A stretch of 8,367 bases of DNA from Methanoculleus sp. (GCA_023230425.1 JALNXI010000083.1:1-8367), one strand, 5' to 3'. Numbered from the stretch's first letter, positions 1 to 6,482 are shown. Notes: generated from the sequence alone by a model not told the origin. Made by a program: numbers and translations.

Positions 1-328
1 CTACCGGATCGTCTCGATCTGCACGGGAGATATCGGGACCGTCGCCGCAAAGAAGTACGACCTCGAGGTCTGGATGCCGCGCGAGGAGCGCTACCGTGAG
101 GCGGTGTCGTGCTCGAACTGCACGGCCTACCAGGCGGTCAGGCTGAACATCAAGGTGCGCGACCCGGTCGAATTTACGACGAAACGCTACGTGCATACCC
201 TCAACAGCACCGCGATCGCAACGTCGCGCGCGATCCGGGCGATCCTTGAGAATTACCAGAACGAGGACGGTTCGGTCACGATCCCGGAGCCCCTCAGGCC
301 CTACCTCTACGGCGATGAGACGCTGTAG
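1..328 (+). CDS. serS: Seryl-tRNA synthetase, C-terminal part (5' truncated by window edge)
   Basis: The reading frame is open from base 2 to the TAG at 326-328, giving the last 108 residues. The enzyme charges tRNA-Ser with serine in the cytoplasm. The segment GDIGTVAAKKYDLEVWMP near the visible start matches the conserved SerS stretch before class II motif 3. Motif 3 itself is LNSTAIATSRAIRAILENYQ, followed by EDGSVTIPEPLRPYL, the usual SerS C-terminal ending. The LNSTAIATSR form, instead of the bacterial LNGSGLAVGR, is what I expect of archaeal members of the common SerS type; it is not the zinc-dependent methanogen-type SerS. Motifs 1 and 2 and the N-terminal coiled-coil arm lie outside the window. 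An internal ATG at 74 is not a start, because conserved sequence runs in from upstream. The gene converges on the ABC operon. Confidence 0.96.
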   Translation, partial: YRIVSICTGDIGTVAAKKYDLEVWMPREERYREAVSCSNCTAYQAVRLNIKVRDPVEFTTKRYVHTLNSTAIATSRAIRAILENYQNEDGSVTIPEPLRPYLYGDETL

Positions 329-332
329 GCAG

Positions 333-364
333 CCTGGGTTCCAGGAGACCGTCAACACTTTTTT
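333..364 (+). terminator. Probable terminator of serS
   Basis: A short perfect hairpin (CCTGG, GTT loop, CCAGG, 333-345) begins five bases after the serS stop. A run of six T residues follows at 359-364. U-rich runs like this end transcripts in archaea, with or without a hairpin. Confidence 0.55.
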
Positions 365-462
365 GGTCCGGCCGGAACGCGGGTGCACTGCGACGGCAGG
401 TTTTGAGCGCCATCAGGCACGATAAGCGTCCGTCAACTGCTCAGCGACATACCCGGGCGCGC

Positions 463-499
463 AAAAACAGGGTCCGGGAAGGGCTCTCCGCCTTTCCGG
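463..499 (-). terminator. Probable terminator of the ABC exporter operon
   Basis: Read on the minus strand, CCGGAAAGG (499-491) and CCTTCCCGG (482-474) form a nine-base stem with one mismatch and an eight-base loop. Five T residues follow at 467-463. It lies 18 bases after the permease stop codon. The rest of 329-516 shows no coding signal; it is the gap between two convergent genes. Confidence 0.6.
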
Positions 500-516
500 A
501 TGATCAGCCCCGCACC

Positions 517-1218
517 TCACGGAATCGTCCGGACGATCCGCTCCTTCGTCACCTTCCCGGCGATGAAGCGGGCGAGGGCAAGGAGCGCTATCCCGGCAGC
601 CGCGAGGACTCCCTCCGTCGCCAGCGAGAGGCCCGGCCCGCCCGGTGCGATCCCCTGGAGCCCGATGATGAGGAAGATGAACCCGAATATGAAGACAAAC
701 CCGAGGATCTGGTTCTCCCGCATCCCGAGCGCGAGCTGGGCCGCGCCGATGAGCCCGGCCGCGGCGGCGATCCAGACCGGGACGACGACCGCGAGGTGGA
801 GGATGAGCAGGGGTTCGGCGACGACGAGAGCGCCGGAGAGGGTGGAGACCGCCGCGATAGTCACTGCGGCCGAGACGAGGGTCATCAGGTAGGCCGGCAC
901 AGCGACCCCGGCCGCCTTCCCCTCCCAGAGACGGCGGAGGGAGACCGGAGCGCAGAGGAGCGTCTCGATGGTGCCGTCCCGCTTCTCCCGGAGGAAGGCG
1001 TCGGCGCAGAAGATGTAGCCCATAAAGACCCCGACCGGGAGGATGATCGCGGCGATACCGCCAGCGAGGGCTGTAGCGTCTTCACCGGCGCCTGCAGCGA
1101 CCCCGAGGGCCGACATGACCGGGAACCATACGGCAAAGATGAGCGCCGAGATGAGGATGCTCCGGTTCCGAACGGCGAGCCTTATTTCGCGGCGGGCGAT
1201 GACGGCAAACGTGCTCAT
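517..1218 (-). CDS. ABC-2 type exporter permease subunit
   Basis: This 233-residue membrane protein is the permease half of an ABC-2 (NatB-like) exporter. About six hydrophobic segments lie near residues 21-43, 50-72, 103-125, 136-163, 169-191 and 198-221. Between the second and third is the ABC-2 hallmark FLREKRDGTIETLLCAPVS (about 75-93), a cytoplasmic coupling region. The N-terminus, with RREIRLAVRNRS before the first helix, is also typical. The ATG at 1218 overlaps the ATPase stop by four bases (ATGA), and GGAGGG precedes it, so translation is probably coupled. The substrate cannot be read from sequence; family members export drugs, ions, polysaccharides or peptides. A 283-codon ORF on the opposite strand is a high-GC shadow. 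Confidence 0.92.
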   Translation of the reverse strand: MSTFAVIARREIRLAVRNRSILISALIFAVWFPVMSALGVAAGAGEDATALAGGIAAIILPVGVFMGYIFCADAFLREKRDGTIETLLCAPVSLRRLWEGKAAGVAVPAYLMTLVSAAVTIAAVSTLSGALVVAEPLLILHLAVVVPVWIAAAAGLIGAAQLALGMRENQILGFVFIFGFIFLIIGLQGIAPGGPGLSLATEGVLAAAGIALLALARFIAGKVTKERIVRTIP

Positions 1219-2147
1219 GATCCGCCCTCCGCCCGGCCGACGTGTTCAAGGTAGATCTCCTCAAGCGACCGGGACGACCGGCGAACCTCTTCGATGCGGA
1301 ACCCTGCCCCGACAAGCGCCGCGATCAGGTCCGGGGTCGCGCCGGAGTCGGCGAGGGTGCAGAGGAGGGCGTCCCCGTCCGTCTCGCACCCGGCGACGAA
1401 CGGTAGCCCCGCAATGACTGCACATGCCCGGGCGCGGTCGCCCGGGTCGGCAAGGGCGACCGTCACGGTCGGGCGGCCCGAGGCCGCGGTGAGGCGTGCC
1501 ACCGAGTCGAAGGCCCGGATCCTGCCCCCGGCGAGGATCGCGACCGAGGAGCATATCCTCTGGACCTCGTCGAGGTGATGGGAGTTTAAAAAGACGGTCA
1601 TCTCCTCCCGCCGGGAGAGTTCGCTGATGAGGTCGCGGACCATCCTCTGCGCGCCGGGGTCGAGGCCGGAAGACGGTTCGTCGAGGAAGACGACCTCCGG
1701 TCGGTGGAGGATGGCCCGGGCGATCCCGAGTTTCCGTTTCATGCCGGTCGAGAACGTCCCGACCAGGTCGTTCCGGCGGTCGGCAAGGTCGACGAGCGTG
1801 AGGAGTTCGTCGATCCGCTCTGCCGGGTCCTCAACGCCATAGAGCCCGGCGTAGTAGGCAAGATTGCCGGCGGCGCTCATCCGGTCGGAGAGGCCGTTGT
1901 TCTCGAAGAGCACCCCGACCCTCGCGCGTGCATCGTCGTCGACGGCAAGGTCGCTTCCAAGAACCCGGACCTCGCCCGCGCCGGGGGCGAGAAGCCCGAG
2001 CAGGATACGGATGGTTGTGGTCTTCCCGGCCCCGTTCGGGCCGAGGTAGCCGAAGACCTCCCCGTGCCCGACGGTGAATGAGACGTCGCGGAGGATATCG
2101 CGGCCGTCAAAGGACCGCGAGAGGCCCCGAACCTCGACGGCGTTCAT
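1215..2147 (-). CDS. ABC-2 type exporter ATP-binding subunit
   Basis: This 310-residue cytoplasmic ATPase powers the permease encoded just downstream. Visible motifs: Walker A GPNGAGKTT (36-44), a Q-loop-region VGVLFEN with Glu82 as in DrrA/NatA-type ATPases, signature STGMKRKLG (133-141), Walker B VVFLDEPSSGLD (152-163), and the H-loop NSHHLDE with His190. Residues from about 205 on form the C-terminal extension common in this subfamily. The ATG at 2147 was chosen because a strong Shine-Dalgarno tract (GGAGGAGGAGGAGG) ends a few bases upstream and the ATPase fold begins at once (NAVEVRGLSRSF). The frame stays open 79 codons further upstream, but that stretch is not ATPase-like. First gene of a two-gene operon. 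Confidence 0.94.
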   Translation of the reverse strand: MNAVEVRGLSRSFDGRDILRDVSFTVGHGEVFGYLGPNGAGKTTTIRILLGLLAPGAGEVRVLGSDLAVDDDARARVGVLFENNGLSDRMSAAGNLAYYAGLYGVEDPAERIDELLTLVDLADRRNDLVGTFSTGMKRKLGIARAILHRPEVVFLDEPSSGLDPGAQRMVRDLISELSRREEMTVFLNSHHLDEVQRICSSVAILAGGRIRAFDSVARLTAASGRPTVTVALADPGDRARACAVIAGLPFVAGCETDGDALLCTLADSGATPDLIAALVGAGFRIEEVRRSSRSLEEIYLEHVGRAEGGS

Positions 2148-2254
2148 GGGCGCCTCCTCCTCCTCCGGCACCGGACGGCGCAGGCTTGAGGGAGAGAGGA
2201 ACGGGTAACAGGGATTATACGGAGTCCTCCAGCCGCATATCCGGTGGGAAACAT
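2144..2254 (-). CDS. Possible 36-residue leader ORF overlapping the ABC ATPase start
   Basis: An ATG at 2254 follows AAGGAGAT (2270-2263) at a normal SD distance. It opens a 36-codon frame starting MFPTGYAAGGLRIIPV and ending in six arginines and a proline. Its TGA overlaps the ATG of the ATPase gene as ATGA. The polyarginine end is simply the ATPase gene's GGAGG repeat tract read in this frame, so the peptide itself may be unimportant. If translated, it would act as a coupled leader. If transcription starts at the nearer AT box (2214-2219), it would not be in the mRNA at all. No family is recognised. Confidence 0.22.
   Translation of the reverse strand: MFPTGYAAGGLRIIPVTRSSLPQACAVRCRRRRRRP
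2214..2220 (-). promoter_or_regulatory. Candidate TATA box for the ABC exporter operon
   Basis: The minus-strand GTATAAT (2220-2214) is one of few AT-rich boxes upstream of the ATPase gene. Archaeal spacing of about 25 bases would put the start near 2190, giving a leader of about 43 bases that contains the strong GGAGG tract. A competing box, CCTTTTACG at about 2287-2279, would start transcription near 2257 instead. Confidence 0.35.
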
Positions 2255-2302
2255 AGAGAGAGATCTCCTTGCAAAAACGTAAAAGGAACGGTCTTCGTGC
2301 GA

Positions 2303-2331
2303 GGGGTGGATGGGATGCCCGTGTCCACCCC
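2303..2331. repeat. Perfect inverted repeat in the divergent control region
   Basis: GGGGTGGA (2303-2310) and TCCACCCC (2324-2331) are perfect reverse complements around a 13-base centre. A nested GGG/CCC pair (2312-2314 with 2318-2320) lies inside. It sits between the ABC operon and the NCS2 permease gene, about 70 bases before the permease TATA candidate. No T-run follows on either strand, so an operator or RNA structure is more likely than a terminator. Confidence 0.45.
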
Positions 2332-2398
2332 GGCCGAGAGTGAGGCTGGCCAGCACACCCGGACTGAACTTCGTTTGCCTGCACCCGCCCGGCAGGCC

Positions 2399-2409
2399 GA
2401 AAATACTTC
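2399..2409 (+). promoter_or_regulatory. Candidate TATA box for the NCS2 permease gene
   Basis: GAAAATACTTC is the best AT-rich box ahead of the permease. Archaeal spacing predicts transcription starting near 2430, leaving a 5' UTR of about 90 bases. This would exclude the in-frame ATG at 2426 and favours the ATG at 2522. Confidence 0.4.
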
Positions 2410-2453
2410 TCCAGAGAGATCCCCGATGGGAAACACTATCTCACCGCAGACAG

Positions 2454-2518
2454 AGAGACTCCATCTATTCACGCCGGAAGATCCGCCACCCGGCCCGGCA
2501 GTTCCACCAGGAGTCTTT
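2454..2518 (+). promoter_or_regulatory. 5' UTR pairing that could hide the permease ribosome binding site
   Basis: AGAGACTCC (2454-2462) can pair over nine bases, with one G-U, with GGAGTCTTT (2510-2518), which contains most of the AGGAG ribosome binding site at 2509-2513. Between the arms, GCCGG (2473-2477) and CCGGC (2495-2499) can form an inner stem. The layout suggests control of translation initiation. It applies only if the gene starts at 2522, and the pairing could be chance. Confidence 0.3.
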
Positions 2519-2521
2519 GCA

Positions 2522-3796
2522 ATGGAGTTCACCTACGGTATCGACGACCGGCCCGGGCCGGCACAACTCCTCATCTTCGGCCTGCAGTGGCTGGTGGTGA
2601 GCGTGCCTGCCATCCTTATCATCGGCAGGGTGGTGGCCGGCCTTCCGGGGGAAGGGTCAGGCATCCCGTACCTGCAGAAACTCTTCCTCCTCATCGCCCT
2701 GGTCTTCCTGGTCCAGTTATATCTCGGGCACAGGCTTCCCCTGGTGCTCGGTCCGGCGACAGTGCTCCTGATCGGCATCCTCGCAAGCCTCGACCAGGGT
2801 TTTGCGGCGATCAACGCGTCGCTGCTGGTCGGGGGACTTCTCCTTGCAGGGCTCGCGGCGACCGGTCTCCTCGGGCACCTCAAAACTCTCTTCACGCCCC
2901 GGGTGATCGCAGTCGTCCTCATGCTCATCGCCTTCACCCTCGCCCCCGTCATCCTCGACCTGATCACAGACGGCGGCGGCACGGTCCCGGCGACACAGAC
3001 GTTCCTCTTCGCCATCGTATTCGCTCTCGCCCTCTTCATCGCTAACGGGTTCCTCAAGGGAATATGGAAGTCGACCCTGGCGCTCTGGGCGATCGTCCTC
3101 GGCACTCTGGTCTACATCGTCCTCTTCGGTCCGGTCGCCCTGCCTTTCGCGGATACCCCCCTGGTCGCGCTCCCTGGAGACCTGCTCGCACCGCTCGCCG
3201 TGCCTGACGTTGGGGTTCTCGCGGCATTCCTGATCTGCTACTTCGCGCTCGCCACGAACGACCTCGGGTCCATCCAGTCGGTGGGCGGCCTTCTCGGGGC
3301 CGATGACATGGACGGGCGGGTGAACCGCGGGATGACCGTCACCGGCCTCGGAAACGCTCTCGCAGGCCTCACCGGCGTGATCGGCCCGGTGAACTTCTCG
3401 CTCTCCCCGGGTGTGATCGCCGCCACGGGATGCGCATCCCGGTTCGCCCTGGTCCCGGCCGCCGTGGCGCTCGGACTCATGGCCGCATCGCCGCTTGCCA
3501 TCGGTTACCTGGGGAGCATCCCCGGGCCAGTCATCGGCGTCGTTCTCACCTACGTCATGGCCGCCCAGATCGCGGCAGGGCTCATGCTCGGGCAGGAGAG
3601 CAGGGCGGTCGGGACGTTCGACGAAGGTCTGATCATCGGCATCCCCCTCCTCCTCGGGACCGTGGTGGCGTTCCTGCCACCGGCAGTCGCCGCAGGGTTC
3701 CCGGCGATGATCCGACCCCTGATCACGAACGGTTTCGTTGTGGGCATCGTCACGGTCCTGGTGCTCGAACAGATCGTCTATCGCCGGCGGCGGTAG
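2522..3796 (+). CDS. NCS2-family (nucleobase/ascorbate transporter type) permease, divergent
   Basis: The 424-residue product is an integral membrane transporter of the xanthine/uracil permease (NCS2/SLC23) family. The start MEFTYGIDDRPGPAQLLIFG matches the family opening (YGxDDxP before TM1). VNRGMTVTGLGNALAGLTG (about 267-285) is the conserved stretch between TM8 and TM10. The length and the run of about 12-14 hydrophobic segments fit the family. The ATG at 2522 was chosen because AGGAG lies eight bases upstream and the homology begins there. An in-frame ATG at 2426 and a longer open frame from 2078 add unconserved sequence. The usual substrate residues are altered: the TM8 Glu aligns with Asn246 and the TM10 Glu-Asn pair with Leu294-Ser295, while Gly297 and Thr302 remain. 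The substrate is therefore not predictable. The gene stands alone, divergent from the ABC operon. Confidence 0.85.
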   Translation: MEFTYGIDDRPGPAQLLIFGLQWLVVSVPAILIIGRVVAGLPGEGSGIPYLQKLFLLIALVFLVQLYLGHRLPLVLGPATVLLIGILASLDQGFAAINASLLVGGLLLAGLAATGLLGHLKTLFTPRVIAVVLMLIAFTLAPVILDLITDGGGTVPATQTFLFAIVFALALFIANGFLKGIWKSTLALWAIVLGTLVYIVLFGPVALPFADTPLVALPGDLLAPLAVPDVGVLAAFLICYFALATNDLGSIQSVGGLLGADDMDGRVNRGMTVTGLGNALAGLTGVIGPVNFSLSPGVIAATGCASRFALVPAAVALGLMAASPLAIGYLGSIPGPVIGVVLTYVMAAQIAAGLMLGQESRAVGTFDEGLIIGIPLLLGTVVAFLPPAVAAGFPAMIRPLITNGFVVGIVTVLVLEQIVYRRRR

Positions 3797-3806
3797 GACC
3801 AGGGTT

Positions 3807-3838
3807 AAAGGGGTGCGCTCATGCCCCGCCCTTTATTT
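3807..3838 (+). terminator. Probable terminator of the NCS2 permease gene
   Basis: AAAGGG (3807-3812) pairs with CCCTTT (3829-3834), and TATTT follows at 3834-3838. It begins ten bases after the permease stop. An inner GGGG/CCCC pairing is an alternative fold. Confidence 0.45.
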
Positions 3839-3927
3839 CCCGGGATCCGGAACGAAACCGAAGATTATGAGGAGCGGGAGATGAAAAGTCAATTCAGGAA
3901 TAGAGGGCTGGAAAATAAGCATCCGGC

Positions 3928-3932
3928 AAAAA
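3928..3932 (-). terminator. T-run terminator of the tRNA-Ile gene
   Basis: On the minus strand, five T residues lie six bases past the tRNA 3' end, and a second TTATTTT lies at 3918-3912. U-rich tracts directly after the gene are typical ends for archaeal tRNA transcripts. The rest of 3797-3938 shows no credible gene. Confidence 0.5.
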
Positions 3933-3938
3933 GAACGA

Positions 3939-4011
3939 TGGGCCCGATGCGATTCGAACGCATGACCTCCCGGTTATCAGCCGGGTGCACCACCAGCTAT
4001 GCTACGGGCCC
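3939..4011 (-). tRNA. tRNA-Ile (anticodon GAT)
   Basis: The minus strand folds into a complete 73-base cloverleaf. The acceptor stem pairs GGGCCCG (4011-4005) with CGGGCCC (3946-3940), with discriminator A at 3939. The D arm is GCAT, an eight-base loop and GTGC. The anticodon arm is CCCGG, CTGATAA and CCGGG, giving anticodon GAT (3978-3976), which reads isoleucine codons ATC and ATT. The T arm is ATGCG, TTCGAAT and CGCAT. There is no intron and the 3' CCA is not encoded, so it must be added by the CCA-adding enzyme. The gene stands alone, divergent from iorA. Confidence 0.96.
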
Positions 4012-4046
4012 AGTGGGACTTACCTTACAACATCTAGCATCCTAGC

Positions 4047-4055
4047 ACTTAATTG
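4047..4055. promoter_or_regulatory. AT box between tRNA-Ile and iorA, possibly serving both directions
   Basis: ACTTAATTG is the main AT-rich box in the 108-base gap. On the minus strand, archaeal spacing puts the tRNA start near 4025, leaving a leader of about 14 bases. On the plus strand it puts the iorA start near 4077, leaving a UTR of about 43 bases. The near-symmetric sequence could be read in both directions. Confidence 0.35.
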
Positions 4056-4056
4056 T

Positions 4057-4074
4057 TTTGGATCGGCATCCAAA
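4057..4074. repeat. Perfect 7-base inverted repeat upstream of iorA (operator candidate)
   Basis: TTTGGAT (4057-4063) and ATCCAAA (4068-4074) are perfect reverse complements around CGGC. The dyad lies just after the AT box and before the predicted iorA start, where archaeal repressors often bind. It could equally form a small hairpin if transcription starts further upstream. Confidence 0.4.
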
Positions 4075-4119
4075 GCGCTATGTTCAAAACCGACAATAGA
4101 AGTACAGTTGAGTGGAACA

Positions 4120-5889
4120 ATGGCAGTACGATACCTACTCGGGAACGAGGGCATTGCGCACGCATGCCTGGAGGCAAACATCGATTTTGCCAGCGGCTAT
4201 CCGGGGACGCCGTCCTCCGAAGTGATCGACGTCCTTCGGGTGCAGGAAGAGCGCCCCTTCACCGTGGAGTGGTCCACGAACGAGAAGGTCGCCTTCGAGA
4301 ACGCGCTCGGCGCCGCCTGGTGCGGGCTGCGCGCACTCTGCACCATGAAGCACGTCGGGCTGAATGTGGCGGCCGATCCCCTGATGACGAGCGCATACAC
4401 CGGGGTGACCGGCGGGTTCGTCGTCCTCTCTGCCGACGACCCCTTTGCCCACAGTTCCCAGAACGAGCAGGATACCCGGCGTTACGCGCACTTCGCCCGG
4501 CTCCCCTGCCTGGACCCGGCATCGGTCCAGGAGGCGCACGACATGATGCGGGACGCCTTCGCCCTCTCCGAGGAGTTCAGCCTGCCGGTGATCTTCCGGC
4601 CCACCACCCGTATCTGCCACTCAAAGGGCGACGTCGATCTTGGAGAGGTCGGCACAGAACACCGGACCGCCGCCTTCCACCGCGACCCGAAGCAGTACAT
4701 AGTCATCCCCGCGCACACCCGGGTGTTGCATAAGAAACTGAACGAGAAACAGCCGGCGCTAAAAGAGCGGCTGGTTGAACTCGGCTACAACCGCCATACC
4801 GTCCGGGGGAGTACCGCCGTCGTCGCGAGCGGTGCCGCCGCCGCCTACGTCCGGGAGGTACTTGGTGCAGACGTCTCGCTCGCGATCATCGGTGCCTACC
4901 CCATCGACGAGGAGTGGCTCAGGGCTTTCGTCGACCGGCACGAGAAGGTCCTCGTCGTCGAGGAACTCGCCCCGGTCGTCGAGGAGGCCGTGCGCCAGGT
5001 GGCGACGACAACGGAAGTCCTCGGCAAGATGACCGGCACGGTGCCGTATGAGGGGGAGTTCACCCCGGCAACCGTCGCCGCAGCCATGCGAGAAGCGGGC
5101 CTTGCCTCCACGATGGCCTTCCCGGCGGCCGCCCCGGTCCCCGGGGTGCCGCCCCGCCCGCCGATCCTCTGTGCCGGGTGCATGCACCGGCCGACGTTCT
5201 ACGCTATGCGGAAGGTCTTCCGCGACGGCATCTTCCCAAGCGACATCGGGTGCTATACTCTCGGGCTCCAGCTCGGGGCGGTTGATACCACCATCTGCAT
5301 GGGCGCCTCGATCACCGTCGGGAGCGGCATTGCCCGGTCGGGCGAGGAGCGTCCGGTGGTCTCCACCATCGGCGACTCGACGTTCCTGCACACGGGGATG
5401 CCGGGGCTCTTGAACGCCGTCTACAACGGTGCCGATATGGTCGTCGTCATCCTGGACAACCGGATCACCGCCATGACCGGCCACCAGCCAAACCCCAACA
5501 CCGGCGTGACGGCCACGGGCGTCGAGAGCATACCGATATCGCTCGAGGCAATCTGCCGGTCGTGCGGGGTCTCCTGGGTCGAGACGGTCGACCCCTACGA
5601 CCTCCCGGTGCTCCTCGATACCCTCCGCCGGGCAAAGGAGCGTAAAGGTGTCCGCGTGATCATCGCAAAGCAGCCCTGCGTCATCACCGCAAGGCGGAGC
5701 GGGATCCGGCGCAAGGCCTACGAGGTTGACCCGGACCGGTGCACGGACTGCGGCGCCTGCCGGTCGTTCGGCTGCCCTGCGATCGCGTTTGCCGGGAAGA
5801 ACGCGACGATCACCGAACTCTGCGCCGGGTGCGGCGTCTGCGCGGATATATGTCCGTCGGGTGCGATCGGCAGGGAGGGACGGCAATGA
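4120..5889 (+). CDS. iorA: Indolepyruvate ferredoxin oxidoreductase, alpha subunit
   Basis: This 589-residue protein is the large subunit of the cytoplasmic enzyme that oxidatively decarboxylates indolepyruvate and other aryl pyruvates to aryl-acetyl-CoA, reducing ferredoxin. In methanogens the reverse reaction can make aromatic amino acids from aryl acetates. The N-terminal domain shows GYPGTPSSE (26-34). The thiamine diphosphate site is GDSTF (418-422) through DN (446-447). The C-terminus holds two [4Fe-4S] motifs: C541-x2-C544-x2-C547-x4-C552-P and C568-x2-C571-x2-C574-x3-C578-P. The ATG at 4120 was chosen because MAVRYLLGNEGIA is the usual start; the frame stays open 45 codons upstream but runs antisense into the tRNA gene. 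The ribosome binding site is weak (GAGTGG). The stop overlaps iorB by four bases. No phenylacetate-CoA ligase gene follows. Confidence 0.95.
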   Translation: MAVRYLLGNEGIAHACLEANIDFASGYPGTPSSEVIDVLRVQEERPFTVEWSTNEKVAFENALGAAWCGLRALCTMKHVGLNVAADPLMTSAYTGVTGGFVVLSADDPFAHSSQNEQDTRRYAHFARLPCLDPASVQEAHDMMRDAFALSEEFSLPVIFRPTTRICHSKGDVDLGEVGTEHRTAAFHRDPKQYIVIPAHTRVLHKKLNEKQPALKERLVELGYNRHTVRGSTAVVASGAAAAYVREVLGADVSLAIIGAYPIDEEWLRAFVDRHEKVLVVEELAPVVEEAVRQVATTTEVLGKMTGTVPYEGEFTPATVAAAMREAGLASTMAFPAAAPVPGVPPRPPILCAGCMHRPTFYAMRKVFRDGIFPSDIGCYTLGLQLGAVDTTICMGASITVGSGIARSGEERPVVSTIGDSTFLHTGMPGLLNAVYNGADMVVVILDNRITAMTGHQPNPNTGVTATGVESIPISLEAICRSCGVSWVETVDPYDLPVLLDTLRRAKERKGVRVIIAKQPCVITARRSGIRRKAYEVDPDRCTDCGACRSFGCPAIAFAGKNATITELCAGCGVCADICPSGAIGREGRQ

Positions 5890-6482
5890 AACCTTCGTTT
5901 GATATCCTTATCGTCGGGATCGGCGGCCAGGGAACCGTGCTCGCTTCGAACGTCCTCGGCGAGGCGTGTATCCTCGAGCACCGGACCGTCCGGAGCGCCG
6001 AGACCCACGGCATGGCACAGCGCGGCGGGTCGGTGGAGAGCCATATCCGGATAGGCGGTGAGTTCGGCTCCCTGATCGTGCCGGGAACGGCTGATCTCCT
6101 GATCGCCTTCGACCTCCTCGAAGCCCTCCGTTACCGCCACTACCTCCCGGCCGGGGGGAAACTCGTGGTGAACCGGCACCTGGTCGTCCCCACATCGGTC
6201 TACCAGCAGGACCTCGCCGTGCCCGACGAGGAGAGCATCCTCGCCGCGCTTGCCGATCTCGACGTCACCTGCATCGACGCCGCGGGCCTCGCGGAGGAAG
6301 CGGGGAGCATCCTCTCGCAGAACATCGTTATGCTCGGGGCTGCGTCCGGTGTCATCCCGCTCAGGCCTGATACCCTCGAAGAGGCGGTACGGCGGTGCGT
6401 CCCGAAAAAGACCATCGAAGTTAACGCCCGAGCTTTCCGGCTCGGCCGGGAGGCAGGAGAGCAGGGTGCCGGCGCACCCTGA
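5886..6482 (+). CDS. iorB: Indolepyruvate ferredoxin oxidoreductase, beta subunit
   Basis: This 198-residue protein is the small subunit, belonging to the pyruvate-ferredoxin-oxidoreductase gamma domain family, and pairs with IorA. The glycine-rich VGIGGQGTVLASNVLGEA (10-27) is the family signature near the N-terminus. HGMAQRGGSV (41-50) is a second conserved stretch, and SQNIVMLGAASGV (144-156) matches the usual C-terminal segment. The ATG at 5886 overlaps the iorA TGA as ATGA, with GGGAGGG (5873-5879) six bases upstream, so the two subunits are probably made in step. The last ten residues (REAGEQGAGAP) look unconserved and lie over a hairpin that includes the stop codon. Confidence 0.95.
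   Translation: MKPSFDILIVGIGGQGTVLASNVLGEACILEHRTVRSAETHGMAQRGGSVESHIRIGGEFGSLIVPGTADLLIAFDLLEALRYRHYLPAGGKLVVNRHLVVPTSVYQQDLAVPDEESILAALADLDVTCIDAAGLAEEAGSILSQNIVMLGAASGVIPLRPDTLEEAVRRCVPKKTIEVNARAFRLGREAGEQGAGAP
6462..6481 (+). terminator. Hairpin spanning the iorB stop codon
   Basis: CAGGGTGC (6462-6469) and GCACCCTG (6474-6481) form a perfect eight-base stem around CGGC. The right arm runs into the TGA at 6480-6482. No T-run follows, so this may protect the 3' end or assist termination rather than being a classic terminator. The gap 6483-6606 holds no gene. Confidence 0.4.

Noticed and set aside
403..1254. A 283-codon plus-strand ORF opposite the ABC permease
   Set aside because: Its product is almost all charged residues plus Gly and Pro with no recognisable domain, while the minus strand carries a clear ABC-2 permease with the family motif. 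It is a high-GC antisense shadow.
2148..2384. Upstream extension of the ABC ATPase reading frame
   Set aside because: The 79 extra residues are not ATPase-like, and the ATG at 2147 has a very strong Shine-Dalgarno tract.
2078..2521. Upstream extension of the NCS2 permease reading frame
   Set aside because: The added residues overlap the ABC ATPase start in antisense and lack family similarity. AGGAG and the conserved YGIDDRP start support the ATG at 2522. The ATG at 2426 is the only serious rival.
3821..4045. A 74-codon plus-strand ORF with AGGAG before an internal ATG at 3881
   Set aside because: More than a third of it is the reverse strand of the tRNA-Ile gene. Its FERMTSRLSAG stretch is the usual artefact of translating the antisense of a tRNA.
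3985..4119. Upstream extension of the iorA reading frame
   Set aside because: It runs through the antisense of the tRNA and through the promoter region. The family start MAVRYLLGNEG lies at 4120.
4759..5886. A 375-codon minus-strand ORF opposite iorA
   Set aside because: It is rich in Arg, Asp, Gly and His with no domain, and lies wholly over the thiamine and ferredoxin motifs of iorA.
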